From contig JAUSNJ010000048.1 in assembly GCA_030645355.1 (NCBI GenBank), forward strand, positions 1 through 60,310: a stretch of DNA of 60,310 bases, in the 5' to 3' direction. The notes under the pieces were generated by a model that was given only the letters and a program-made list of their open reading frames with translations, did not search any database and was not told where the DNA came from. Source of the stretch: Rhodoferax sp. Lineage in GTDB: Bacteria > Pseudomonadota > Gammaproteobacteria > Burkholderiales > Burkholderiaceae_C. This document shows positions 25,637-33,131 of this stretch, piece by piece; positions within the stretch are counted from its first letter, which is position 1; each line of letters opens with the position of its first letter. A program made the translations under genes and the position numbers.

Positions 25637-26017
25637 ATGCATCCGCTATTGGACTTGCTGGTAGCCCAGCCTGCGCTGCTGGCGGACCATGCGCTGGCGT
25701 ATGTGGAATTGACGGCACAGGAAGCAACGGAGTTCTCGAGACAGTGCCAGCGGCGCGCACTTCTGATCGCCTGCGCCCTGTGCTGTGCAACATCTGCAGG
25801 TGTGCTGGCCGGTGTCGCCTGGATGCTGTGGTATGTATCGCCGCTGGCACAGAGCAGTTTTCCATGGCCCCTGGTCATGGCTCCGCTGGTGCCACTGGCG
25901 GCGCTGGGCTGGTGCCTGATGAAACTCCATGCGGTTGCGGGCGAGACCGGCTTTGTGAAGGTTCGCGAGCAGCTGATAGCGGACAAGGCCCTGCTGAGCG
26001 AAGTGTGCAGAGCATGA
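25637..26017 (+). CDS. YqjE/phage-holin-family-like membrane protein
   Basis: A 126-residue protein with two membrane segments (about 42-65, IACALCCATSAGVLAGVAWMLW; about 75-95, WPLVMAPLVPLAALGWCLM) between an N-terminal amphipathic helix and a C-terminal charged helix (VREQLIADKALLSEV). It lies between a DUF883 gene and a third small membrane gene, the layout of yqjD-yqjE-yqjK. Function is unknown. Its TGA overlaps the next start (ATGA). Confidence 0.78.
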   Translation: MHPLLDLLVAQPALLADHALAYVELTAQEATEFSRQCQRRALLIACALCCATSAGVLAGVAWMLWYVSPLAQSSFPWPLVMAPLVPLAALGWCLMKLHAVAGETGFVKVREQLIADKALLSEVCRA

Positions 26018-26412
26018 CCGCCACCAAGACAGACCCCGCCGCATCGCTGGCGATCAGCCGGGTGCGCATTCGTGCCCACCTTCTTTCAAACGCCGCCCGT
26101 TCCGCGGCATCCGGAAATGCCACGGCACAGCACGGACCGTCACACTGGATACACGTACTGGCGATGCTCAGCGCTGCGGTGGGCACCTGGGTGCCGTTCG
26201 CCAGGCTTCACCCTGTCCGTCTGGTGCTGTGTGCAGCGGCTGCAGGCGCTGCAGTGATGTGGATCCGCCCCTGGCGCTGGGTGACTGCCGCTGCAGTGGC
26301 AGCGTCGCTGGCCGCGGCGGTGGATCTGTTGACGCAAGCACAGTCCAAAGACAATCTATGGTCCACATTCATGGACTTCGTGCTGCAAAAAAAGGGCCCA
26401 ACAGGGCCCTGA
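26014..26412 (+). CDS. Small membrane protein, third gene of the DUF883-YqjE-like run
   Basis: A 132-residue protein starting at ATG 26014 in an ATGA overlap. After a basic N-terminal region (RVRIRAHLL) it has two or three hydrophobic segments (about 50-67, 72-88, 90-108). No family is recognised beyond position; YqjK-like is the positional guess. The last codons (KKGPTGP) lie inside an intrinsic terminator that serves the opposite strand. Confidence 0.7.
   Translation: MTATKTDPAASLAISRVRIRAHLLSNAARSAASGNATAQHGPSHWIHVLAMLSAAVGTWVPFARLHPVRLVLCAAAAGAAVMWIRPWRWVTAAAVAASLAAAVDLLTQAQSKDNLWSTFMDFVLQKKGPTGP
26387..26410 (-). terminator. Rho-independent terminator for the minus-strand DUF3309 gene
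   Basis: On the minus strand AGGGCCC, loop TGTT, GGGCCCT is followed by a run of Ts. It is 25 bases past the DUF3309 stop and overlaps the 3' coding end of the convergent gene. Confidence 0.8.
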
Positions 26413-26435
26413 TCGTGTGCCCTGCGGGGCAGCAC

Positions 26436-26594
26436 TCAAATGCGGCCCATCAGCAGCAGGACCAGCAGTACGACGACGATCAGGCCCAGTCCACCGCTGG
26501 GACCCCAGCCCCAGGACTGGCTATGCGGCCAACTGGGAAATGCCCCCACCAGCATCAGTATCAGCACAATCAACAGAATGGTTCCTAAGCTCAT
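26436..26594 (-). CDS. DUF3309 family small membrane protein
   Basis: A 52-residue ORF starting at ATG 26594 with GAGGA eight bases upstream. It begins MSLGTILLIVLILMLVGAFP, then WPHSQSWGWGPSGGLG, then a second hydrophobic helix ending LLLMGRI. This two-helix layout with the Trp/Gly-rich loop is the DUF3309 family, common in proteobacteria and of unknown function. A strong terminator follows at once. A weak CRP-like palindrome (26694-26709) lies about 100 bases upstream. Confidence 0.9.
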   Translation of the reverse strand: MSLGTILLIVLILMLVGAFPSWPHSQSWGWGPSGGLGLIVVVLLVLLLMGRI

Positions 26595-26693
26595 ATCAGT
26601 ATCCTCAAGTAATGGATGTTGCAGCCAAAGTCCAGTTGAAAACTGGCTCTCTCCGGTTGTGACGCCAGCTTATGGCGCCGGGCTGCTGCGGTC

Positions 26694-26709
26694 TGTTAGC
26701 CAGCGAACC
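26694..26709 (-). promoter_or_regulatory. CRP-like palindrome, site 8 (weak)
   Basis: Read on the minus strand: GGTTC-GCTGGC-TAACA, with two mismatches in the right half. It is 100-115 bases before the DUF3309 start and just after the AI-2E transporter reading frame ends. Confidence 0.25.
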
Positions 26710-26721
26710 CTGGCGTGCAGA

Positions 26722-27858
26722 TCAATCGCCGAGAAACTCACCAACCGGTTTGAAGTCCTCAATCCGATCGCAAATGGCTTTGATCACCACCAGAATAGGA
26801 ACTCCCAGCAGCAGGCCCCATATGCCCCACAGCCAACCCCACGCCAGCACGCCGACAAAGATGGCCACTGGGTTCATCTGGTTGGCCCGGCTGGTCAGCC
26901 AGGGGGTCAACAGGAAGGCTTCCACCGCGTGGATCACCAGCGAGGATCCGCCCACCAGCAAGGCCATTTCCAGCGAACCAAATTGCAGGAAGCCCACCAG
27001 CGCCGAGCCAGCCCCGATAATCACGCTGCCAATGTAGGGAATCAGATCAAGCACTCCGGCGGCCACGCCCCAAACCGCCGCGTTCTCCAGTCCGATGGCC
27101 AGAAAGCACAGCCAGGTGGCAACGCCCACCAACACGCTGGTGAACAATTGCACCAGCATGTAGCGCTGGATCTGGTCGTGTATTTGGTTCATGGCCTGCA
27201 GTGTGATTTTCTTTCTTCCAAGGGTAGGGCCAGCCAGCTTGACCAGCTTGCGCCGGAACTGATCGCCGGACGCCAGCAGGAAAAAGGTAATCAGGGAGAC
27301 CATGCCAACCTGGCTGAGTGTGGCCAGCACACCCAACGTACCGCTCCACAAGTGGTCTTTGATATCGAACCGGGATTTGACAATTTGAACCCGCTGCACG
27401 CCACGGCTGGGCGCCGCAGCCTGTGTGGTTTCTTCGGCGGCCTGTTCGATCTGGGCGGCGGCCTTTTGCACCGTTGTCAATGTGTTGTCGGGTCGGCCCG
27501 GTGGGGACCGCACCACGTCGTGCAACTTGCGGGCGGCAGCAGGCAGTGTTTCGACCAATTTGCTGGCATCGTCCGCCAATGCATACACCGTAGCGCCAAC
27601 CCCGCCGACAATTCCCAGAATCAGTACCGCCGCACTCACCACACGCGGAATGCGAAACGCCTCCAGCCACGCCACGACCGGCGACAGCGCGTAGCTGAAC
27701 AGCAGGCCAACCATCACCGGAATGAAGACGGCACTGGCCCAGTGCAGGGTGTACAGGCCGGCCAGCGTCGCAAGCACCACCAGGGACACGTTGCGCACAT
27801 CCACGGGCCCGTCCGGCGCCGTCCGGGGCAGATTTTCGTCAGTTTGCGGGGAATGCAT
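26722..27858 (-). CDS. AI-2E family transporter (PerM/TqsA type)
   Basis: A 378-residue membrane protein from ATG 27858 (MHSPQTDENLP). A GTG eight codons upstream (27882) is possible; neither has a clear ribosome binding site. There are about eight membrane segments, including VSLVVLATLAGLYTLHWA, VFIPVMVGLLFSYALSPVV and the C-terminal GVLDLIPYIGSVIIG and NPVAIFVGVLAWGWLWGIWGLLLGVP motifs typical of the family. A cytoplasmic or periplasmic helical insert lies at about 95-165. Known members export autoinducer-2 or exchange ions; the substrate here is unknown. Its start overlaps the CsbD gene by 20 bases, so the two are probably co-transcribed. Confidence 0.9.
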   Translation of the reverse strand: MHSPQTDENLPRTAPDGPVDVRNVSLVVLATLAGLYTLHWASAVFIPVMVGLLFSYALSPVVAWLEAFRIPRVVSAAVLILGIVGGVGATVYALADDASKLVETLPAAARKLHDVVRSPPGRPDNTLTTVQKAAAQIEQAAEETTQAAAPSRGVQRVQIVKSRFDIKDHLWSGTLGVLATLSQVGMVSLITFFLLASGDQFRRKLVKLAGPTLGRKKITLQAMNQIHDQIQRYMLVQLFTSVLVGVATWLCFLAIGLENAAVWGVAAGVLDLIPYIGSVIIGAGSALVGFLQFGSLEMALLVGGSSLVIHAVEAFLLTPWLTSRANQMNPVAIFVGVLAWGWLWGIWGLLLGVPILVVIKAICDRIEDFKPVGEFLGD

Positions 27859-28024
27859 GCTTGGCGGCTTGCTGGAAATCACCCAGTCTTCGCTCCGCCC
27901 GGCCCAAGACCTGGCGTTGCAGGCCCCTCAATTGCTGGCCCCTGTTTCCTGTGAGCTTTCCGGCCTGTTCCTGGACTTTGCCAATGTAGTCCTTGAAGGT
28001 GCCGTGGACCTGGTTTGTATTCAT
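27839..28024 (-). CDS. CsbD family stress-response protein
   Basis: A 61-residue protein starting at ATG 28024 with AAAGG upstream. It carries the CsbD pattern (MNTNQVHGTFKDYIGKVQEQAGKLTG, then LRGLQRQVLGRAERRLGDFQQ), which is a small helical general-stress protein of unknown mechanism. A palindrome CTGTAC-GCTGGC-ATACAG minus outer bases (28115-28130) lies about 90-105 bases upstream, in line with the other stress genes. The AI-2E transporter gene follows with overlap. Confidence 0.9.
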   Translation of the reverse strand: MNTNQVHGTFKDYIGKVQEQAGKLTGNRGQQLRGLQRQVLGRAERRLGDFQQAAKHAFPAN

Positions 28025-28058
28025 GGGGGCCTTTCGTCGTCGCGGTGAAGCGCCGTGT

Positions 28059-28081
28059 GCGGGCTTCAGAAGAAAGCCCGC
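28059..28081. repeat. Hairpin between the HD-GYP-like and CsbD genes
   Basis: GCGGGCTT and AAGCCCGC form an 8-pair stem with a 7-base loop. No T run follows on the minus strand, so it may be a transcript-end or 5' leader hairpin. Confidence 0.4.
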
Positions 28082-28114
28082 TACCCCATGCTACGAACAA
28101 CCGGCCCTCTCATC

Positions 28115-28130
28115 TGTACGCTGGCATACA
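28115..28130. promoter_or_regulatory. CRP-like palindrome, site 9
   Basis: TGTAC-GCTGGC-ATACA, flanked by C and G to extend the palindrome (CTGTA...TACAG). It is 91-106 bases before the CsbD start (28024, minus). Confidence 0.4.
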
Positions 28131-28146
28131 GAGTGCCCCCGAACGC

Positions 28147-28902
28147 TTACATGACCGCGATCTCTGCAATCGCGTTGGCCATGTATTCGATCTTGTGCTG
28201 CATGTCGGCGTCGGTGTCGGCATAGCGCTTGGCGATGTCGGCAAACGTGTCCTGGATCTCGACGAAGGCATCGACCATGTCGGGGTCGAAATGGGCCCCG
28301 CGTTCGCTGAAGATGATCTGCACGGCCTTGTCGTGCGGCACACCGTCCTTGTAGACCTTGCTGGTGATCAATGCGTCGTACACATCACCAATGGCCAGGA
28401 TGCGGGCCGCCACCGGAATGTCGGTTCCGGCCAGCGCGCGCGGGTAGCCGCTGCCGTCCCATTTTTCCTGGTGGCACAGCACCAGGTCCTTGGCAATCGC
28501 CAGCCGCGGCGATGCGCGTCCCAGGGTTTTTTCGGCCCGCTCGATGGCGGCGTGGCCGATGGTGGGGTGGGTGCGCATGATGGCCAGCTCGTCGGGCGTG
28601 AGGCGCCCGGGCTTGAGCAGAATGCGGTCCGGTATGCCGATGGAGCCCATGTCATACAGCGGCACACTGAGGCACAGGGTGTCGATAAAGGCGGGTGTCA
28701 GCAGTTCGGAAAACTTGGGGTGGGTGGACAGCGCCTGGGCCAGGTTCAACACATAGTTCTGCACCCGCAGGATGTGGCTCTCGGAATCCGCCTCGCGTTG
28801 TTCGGCCAAGGTGGCGAGCGCCAACACCAGCACCTGTCGGGCGTGTGGAATCTCGCTCACATCGAAGTCCGCTGGATGCGATGCGGGGGGTGCAGATGTC
28901 AT
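28147..28902 (-). CDS. HD-GYP-like domain protein with altered metal-binding residues
   Basis: A 251-residue protein from ATG 28902 with AAGGAGA upstream. Most of its length matches an HD-GYP phosphohydrolase domain: HILR near residue 43, GIPDRILLKPGRL after residue 88, THPTIGH, EKWDGSGYP, and ARILAIGDVYDAL. The key HD pair of the family (usually LHDIGKIGIPD) reads LYDMGSIGIPD, so the metal-binding His is Tyr83 and the following Lys is Ser87. The usual HHE before the GYP motif reads HQE. Catalysis of cyclic-di-GMP hydrolysis is therefore doubtful; it may be a binding-only version. The methyltransferase gene upstream ends 2 bases before its start. Confidence 0.85.
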   Translation of the reverse strand: MTSAPPASHPADFDVSEIPHARQVLVLALATLAEQREADSESHILRVQNYVLNLAQALSTHPKFSELLTPAFIDTLCLSVPLYDMGSIGIPDRILLKPGRLTPDELAIMRTHPTIGHAAIERAEKTLGRASPRLAIAKDLVLCHQEKWDGSGYPRALAGTDIPVAARILAIGDVYDALITSKVYKDGVPHDKAVQIIFSERGAHFDPDMVDAFVEIQDTFADIAKRYADTDADMQHKIEYMANAIAEIAVM

Positions 28903-28904
28903 GT

Positions 28905-29666
28905 TCAATCTCCTTGGGCGCCGTTCAGCGGTGCCTGGTACAACCATACCATTTTGCCACCGGGCTCACTGCACTGCGCGTCTGCTTGCAGCTGCGTCGC
29001 TTCAAATTCCAGACTGACCAGCCAGGCGCCGGGGCGCAGTTCGGCACGCGCCTTGTCTGCGGCACGGGCCATACTCTCCGGTCGCTGGAACAGGTAGACC
29101 ATGTCGTAGCCCGACCAGTCGGCGCGCCAGATGTCGCCCTGTCTCACGCGCGCCCACGGGCAGCGCAAGGCGCACAGCCAGCGCAGCGGCCAGCTCCACT
29201 CCAGACCCTCGAGCGCCGCCTGCGGGTAGGCGCGGCGCAACGCCACCAGCCCCTGCCCCAGTCCACAACCGGCGTCGAGTATGCGGGCCCCGGCGGGCAG
29301 GGGTGCATGCGCGGGCATGCCATCCAGCGCATGGGCGGGGGTCGGAAACAGCGGCGCATCGCGCCAGGCATTGATGGGGTAGACCAATAGCAGCAGCAAC
29401 AGTGGTACCAGCCAGGTCCAGGCCGGCACGGCGGACAAACCCAGCGCAGGCAGTGTGAGCGCCATGGACAGGGGAAAGCCAGCGGCAATCAGGATGCGGC
29501 GCCACCAGCTGTTGCCCCACAGGCTGAAGCCCACGCCAACGGCAGTGGCGCACCCCAGGGCCACATGGTGCACGCTGCCCTGGTCCAGCAGCAGTTTGAA
29601 CAGCACCCATGCCGCCGCCCAGGCCAACACGGCGGGCAACGGCCACGGCAACCAGCGTCCGTTCAC
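28905..29666 (-). CDS. Membrane-anchored class I SAM-dependent methyltransferase
   Basis: A 253-residue protein. The first 105 residues form about four hydrophobic segments (PAVLAWAAAWVLFKLLL, VALGCATAVGVGF, ILIAAGFPLSMALTL, WLVPLLLLLLVYP). The rest is a Rossmann methyltransferase fold with the SAM motif ILDAGCGLGQGLVAL and an acidic end of beta-2 (LEGLEWS). The start is GTG 29666 with TTGGAG nine bases upstream. The substrate is unknown. It precedes the HD-GYP-like gene by 2 bases, so the two form an operon. The membrane part fused to a methyltransferase is unusual but not unique in this family of bacteria. Confidence 0.82.
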   Translation of the reverse strand: MNGRWLPWPLPAVLAWAAAWVLFKLLLDQGSVHHVALGCATAVGVGFSLWGNSWWRRILIAAGFPLSMALTLPALGLSAVPAWTWLVPLLLLLLVYPINAWRDAPLFPTPAHALDGMPAHAPLPAGARILDAGCGLGQGLVALRRAYPQAALEGLEWSWPLRWLCALRCPWARVRQGDIWRADWSGYDMVYLFQRPESMARAADKARAELRPGAWLVSLEFEATQLQADAQCSEPGGKMVWLYQAPLNGAQGD

Positions 29667-29680
29667 GCCAAATGCTCCAA

Positions 29681-29742
29681 GAAAAATAGGCCTCTAGCCC
29701 TCGTGAACATTGGTTATATTGCTATTATATTTATAGCAATTC
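29681..29742 (+). repeat. Dispersed repeat type 1, copy 3
   Basis: AAAAATAGGCCTCTAGCCCTCGT followed at once by an AT-rich tail with a GCTATTATATTTATAGC inverted repeat. It lies between the methyltransferase start and the parB 3' region. Confidence 0.8.
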
Positions 29743-29763
29743 ATCATCAGATCCCGTGCCATG

Positions 29764-29866
29764 TATTCGCCGCCGGGCCGCCCCAAGGCGAATTGCACAC
29801 CCCCTCCGGGGGCAGCGCAGTACACGCAGTGACAAGTGTGGGGGTCACAAATTCGCCGCCGGTCAC
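29764..29866. repeat. GC-rich hairpin repeat, type 3
   Basis: This region holds ATTCGCC...GGCGAAT arms, a CCCCC-TCC-GGGGG hairpin, GTGTGGGGGTC and a third ATTCGCC, ending just past the parB stop codon. I recall the same C5-TC-G5-GCAGCG pattern as a common intergenic element in Comamonadaceae genomes. It may end the parA-parB transcript. Confidence 0.55.
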
Positions 29867-29867
29867 A

Positions 29868-30800
29868 TTAGCGTTGCGCGCCCGGCGACAAGCGTTCTAT
29901 CAGGCCATTGAGTTCATCGAGCGAACCAAACTGGATGATGATCTCGCCCATCTCTTCCATGCGCCCCGCCCGCTTGACGCGTTTCTTGACCGCGATCTCG
30001 ACCTGGGCCATCAGCAGGTCCGACAGCTCTTCTTCCACGCGCTTGATGTCGCGGGACTTTTCCTTCTTGGGCTTGGAGGACACCAGTTCAAACTCGGCAC
30101 CGAGTTTTTTCACCAGGCTTTCGGCCTCGCGCACCGACATCTTCTTGGTCGCGATCTGGTTGGCGGCGGTGATCTGCATGGCGCGGTCCAGGGCCAGCAA
30201 GGCGCGGGCGTGGCCCATGTCCAGGTCACCGGCCATCAGCATGGTCTGCACCGGGTCGGCCAGGTTCAACAGGCGCAGCAGGTTGCTGGCGGCGCTGCGC
30301 GAGCGGCCGACGGCCTGGGCGGCGGTCTCGTGCGTCATGCCGAATTCCTTGATCAGCCGCTGCAGGCCCTGGGCTTCTTCCAGCGGGTTCAGGTCCTCGC
30401 GCTGCATGTTCTCAATCAGCGCCATGGCGGCGGCGGCCTCATCCGGCACGTCGCGCACCAGCACCGGCACGCTGTCCAGGCCGGCCAGTTTGGCGGCGCG
30501 AAAGCGCCGTTCGCCGGCGATGATTTCATACTTGCCGGCATTCGCTCCGGCGGCCAGGCGACGAACCAGGATCGGTTGCATGATGCCCTGCGCCTTGATG
30601 CTCTCTGCCAGTTCGTACAGCGCACCCTCGTCCATGCGGGTGCGGGGCTGGTACTGCCCGGCCACCATGTCGGTGAGCAGCAAGCTGCTGGGCAGGCCCG
30701 AGTTGGCCACAGCCTCGTCGGCCGGTGCGCGGTCCTTGACCTTGGGGCCGAGCAGTGCTTCCAGACCCATGCCTAGTCCCTTGGGTTTTTTCGTGACCAT
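29868..30800 (-). CDS. parB: Chromosome-partitioning protein ParB
   Basis: A 310-residue protein from ATG 30800 (MVTKKPKGLGMGLEALLG, the typical ParB N terminus). It has the ParB/Srx CTP-binding domain (QYQPRTRM, GIMQPILVRR, EIIAGERRFRAAKLAG, with the GERR motif), the helix-turn-helix that reads parS (THETAAQAVGRSRSAASNLLRLL, DLDMGHARALLAL) and a C-terminal dimer domain after a Lys-rich linker. It loads on parS as a CTP-dependent clamp and works with ParA to segregate origins. It is the last gene of a parA-hydrolase-parB operon, its ATG overlapping the hydrolase stop (TGATG). Confidence 0.97.
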   Translation of the reverse strand: MVTKKPKGLGMGLEALLGPKVKDRAPADEAVANSGLPSSLLLTDMVAGQYQPRTRMDEGALYELAESIKAQGIMQPILVRRLAAGANAGKYEIIAGERRFRAAKLAGLDSVPVLVRDVPDEAAAAMALIENMQREDLNPLEEAQGLQRLIKEFGMTHETAAQAVGRSRSAASNLLRLLNLADPVQTMLMAGDLDMGHARALLALDRAMQITAANQIATKKMSVREAESLVKKLGAEFELVSSKPKKEKSRDIKRVEEELSDLLMAQVEIAVKKRVKRAGRMEEMGEIIIQFGSLDELNGLIERLSPGAQR

Positions 30801-31354
30801 CAGGTGTTCTCTTTCTTCATCATCATCCATTGATCCAATAGCCGCAGACCCTCAGGCCAGTCGCCCAGGTCCGACTCGGCGTTGATATGGCCCCGGTGGC
30901 CGTAGTCGACAAACTCCGAGCCCCAGGCCTGGGCGAAGTGTTGCGCACGGTCGAACGTGCAGTACGGATCATCGTGGCTGCCCAGCAACGTGCTGGGAAA
31001 CGGTAGACGCTGCAACACGATGGGTGACCAGCTCTTGAGTGCGGCCCGCAGTTCCTCGCGCTCGGGGTCACCCGGCGCCACCAGCAGCGCCCCGACGACG
31101 CGGTGGGTGTTGCGGGAGTGCGATGCCCAGGCGGCCGTCAGCATGCAGCCCAGGCTGTGGGCGGCCAATACGACAGTGCCGGGCGCGGCCAGCACCGCTT
31201 CTTCCAGCTGAGCCATCCAGTCGCCGCGCAGGGGTTGCATCCAGTCGTGCTGCTGCACGCGCACAAAACCGTGCAACGCTTCCCAGCGGCTTTGCCAGTG
31301 GTCGGGACCGGAGTTTTGCCAGCCCGGCAGGACGAGGACGGTGGTTGCCTGCAT
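30800..31354 (-). CDS. RBBP9/YdeN-type alpha/beta hydrolase
   Basis: A 184-residue protein starting at ATG 31354 (MQATTVLVLPGWQNSGPDHW). The N-terminal GWQNSGPDHWQSRW, the nucleophile elbow AHSLG, the acid in GSHDDPYC and the catalytic His in YGHRGHIN-ESDLGDWPEG mark the RBBP9 (DUF1234/YdeN) serine hydrolase family. Substrate unknown. It is sandwiched between parA and parB with a 3-base gap and a 1-base overlap; I recall the same insertion from relatives, so it is probably conserved rather than recent. Confidence 0.9.
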   Translation of the reverse strand: MQATTVLVLPGWQNSGPDHWQSRWEALHGFVRVQQHDWMQPLRGDWMAQLEEAVLAAPGTVVLAAHSLGCMLTAAWASHSRNTHRVVGALLVAPGDPEREELRAALKSWSPIVLQRLPFPSTLLGSHDDPYCTFDRAQHFAQAWGSEFVDYGHRGHINAESDLGDWPEGLRLLDQWMMMKKENT

Positions 31355-31357
31355 GGC

Positions 31358-32143
31358 CTACATTGCGGCGATGCGCGCCACCATCTCCTGCGCGAAGGCC
31401 ACGAATGCCTGCGCGCCCTTGGACGACGGATCGAACACGACGCCGGGCAGCCCATAGCTGGGCGCCTCGGCCAGGCGCACATTGCGCGGAATGACCGAGT
31501 CAAACACCTTGTCGCCGAAATGCGCCTTGAGCTGCTCACTCACCTGCATTTGCAGGGTAATGCGCGGATCAAACATGACGCGCAGCAGGCCGATGATTTG
31601 CAGGTCGTCGTTGAGGTTGGCCTTGACCTGCTTGATGGTGTTGACCAGGTCGGTGAGACCCTCGAGCGCAAAGTACTCGCACTGCATGGGCACGATGACG
31701 CCGTGGGCGCAGCACAGGCCGTTCAGCGTCAGCATCGAGAGGCTGGGCGGGCAGTCGATCAGCACAAACTCGTACTCGGCGTCGACTGCGGCAATGGCCT
31801 GCTTCAGGCGCTTCTCGCGCCGCTCCACTTCCACCAGCTCCACTTCGGCACCGGCCAGTTCGCGGTTGGCGCCCAGAATGTCGTAGCTGCAGCCACCATC
31901 CCTGAGTTTGTCACTTTGCGTGCGCGCCTCGGCAATCGAGGCCGATTCGAGCAGCACGTCGTACACCGTGAGTTCGAGCTTGCGCTTGTCCACGCCCGAG
32001 CCCATCGTGGCATTGCCCTGGGGGTCCAGGTCAATCATCAGCACCCGCTGCCCGACCTTGGCCAGTCCGGCGGCCAGGTTGACGGTGGTGGTGGTTTTGC
32101 CGACGCCACCCTTTTGGTTGGCAACGCAGAAGATTTTGGCCAT
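31358..32143 (-). CDS. parA: Chromosome-partitioning ATPase ParA (Soj)
   Basis: A 261-residue ATPase with the deviant Walker A KGGVGKTTTTVNLA at residue 11, motif A' (MIDLDPQGN) and Walker B (LIDCPPSL). No N-terminal helix-turn-helix is present, so it is a chromosomal Soj/ParA type. It binds DNA in the ATP state and is driven by ParB. A parS site lies 42 bases before its start (32185-32200), a position suited to feedback control. The LysE gene upstream ends 70 bases away. Confidence 0.97.
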   Translation of the reverse strand: MAKIFCVANQKGGVGKTTTTVNLAAGLAKVGQRVLMIDLDPQGNATMGSGVDKRKLELTVYDVLLESASIAEARTQSDKLRDGGCSYDILGANRELAGAEVELVEVERREKRLKQAIAAVDAEYEFVLIDCPPSLSMLTLNGLCCAHGVIVPMQCEYFALEGLTDLVNTIKQVKANLNDDLQIIGLLRVMFDPRITLQMQVSEQLKAHFGDKVFDSVIPRNVRLAEAPSYGLPGVVFDPSSKGAQAFVAFAQEMVARIAAM

Positions 32144-32184
32144 GTGTGCTCGGGGGAAGGTTTAAAACCGTGGGGCGTCGTCAG

Positions 32185-32200
32185 TGTTTCACGTGGAACA
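32185..32200. other. parS: parS centromere site 1
   Basis: TGTTTCACGTGGAACA matches the 16-base parS consensus (palindromic TGTTNCACGTGNAACA). It is the only intergenic copy in this window and lies in the parA leader. Confidence 0.92.
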
Positions 32201-32213
32201 GCGCAGCGCCGCC

Positions 32214-32828
32214 CTAGCGTGACACCGCCAGTTTGATGCCAAAGCCAATCAGGAACAGACCGGCAATCTTCTCCAGCACCCTTGACACCATGGGGTTGGC
32301 GCGGATGCGCTCGGCCAGGAAGTGGGTCAGCAGCACCGAGGTCAGCCCATATACAAACGTGATGGCCGCAATCGTGGCCGCCATGAAACCATAGGTCAGC
32401 AGCCCCTGCTGGCGCGCCGGGTCGACGAACAGCGGAAAGAACGCCATATAGAACAGGATGGCCTTGGGGTTGAGCAACGTGATCATCAGGGCCTGACGGA
32501 AATAGTGGCCGGCCGTGATGTTCAACACCGGTGCGGCACCGGGTTTTGCCAGCAGCATCTTGGCCCCTAGCCACGCCAGGTAGGCGGCGCCGATCCATTG
32601 CACCGCCTGGAAAGCATCCGGGTAGGCTGCCAGCAATGCCGCCACACCGGCCACTGCCGACCACATCAACACCTGGTCCCCGGCGATCACGCCCATCGTG
32701 GCTGCCAGTCCACCACGGATTCGACCCTTGCTGGTGGAGGTGATCAGCGCCAGATTTCCGGGGCCGGGAATCAGCAAAAAGACAATCACGGTGACAACAA
32801 ACGTGCCGTAGTCGGTAACGCCAAGCAT
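32214..32828 (-). CDS. LysE/RhtB family translocator
   Basis: A 204-residue inner-membrane exporter with about six membrane segments. The N-terminal FLLIPGPGNLALITSTSKGRIRGG motif and GVIAGDQVLMWSAV are characteristic of the LysE/RhtB amino-acid and metabolite exporters, as is YLAWLGAKMLL and the LNPKAILFYMAFFP stretch. The substrate cannot be told. It lies between rsmG and parA on the same strand, separated from rsmG by 419 bases that hold two palindromic elements. Confidence 0.92.
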   Translation of the reverse strand: MLGVTDYGTFVVTVIVFLLIPGPGNLALITSTSKGRIRGGLAATMGVIAGDQVLMWSAVAGVAALLAAYPDAFQAVQWIGAAYLAWLGAKMLLAKPGAAPVLNITAGHYFRQALMITLLNPKAILFYMAFFPLFVDPARQQGLLTYGFMAATIAAITFVYGLTSVLLTHFLAERIRANPMVSRVLEKIAGLFLIGFGIKLAVSR

Positions 32829-32937
32829 GGGATTTTTCTCCGGGGTGAGGGGCTGAGTTTACGTTGGTTTTTTGGCGGTCCGGTTTTGTGGTTCCTCGCG
32901 TTGAAGGCACTTCGTTCGGAGGTCCGCTCGCTTGCAC

Positions 32938-33033
32938 GCATCAGGCGCGGGGCGCGCGTTTTGCTTCGTGTCCCCCGCCCGCTTTGCGGGCTCCTCCTTT
33001 ACCTACGCAAAACGCACACCCCACACCTGATGC
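32938..33033 (+). repeat. Covarying palindromic element A (forward)
   Basis: The outer arms are 32938-32964 and 33007-33033 (27 bases, 4 mismatches, each a C:A contact on this strand and so a G:U wobble in a minus-strand RNA). The inner stem is GCCCGC-TTT-GCGGGC. The unpaired sides are CGTGTCCCCC and TCCTCCTTTACCTACGC. It shares this core with elements B-F, and the arm ends are GTTTTGC/GCAAAAC. Confidence 0.85.
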
Positions 33034-33131
33034 TGGGGTCGTAGCACGCGAAGTTCGAATTGGCAATATCACGTTGGCGGCTTGGCTAAGCGAGGTTATT
33101 TCCCACAGTTCGGCGCAGACCAAGCACCGGA

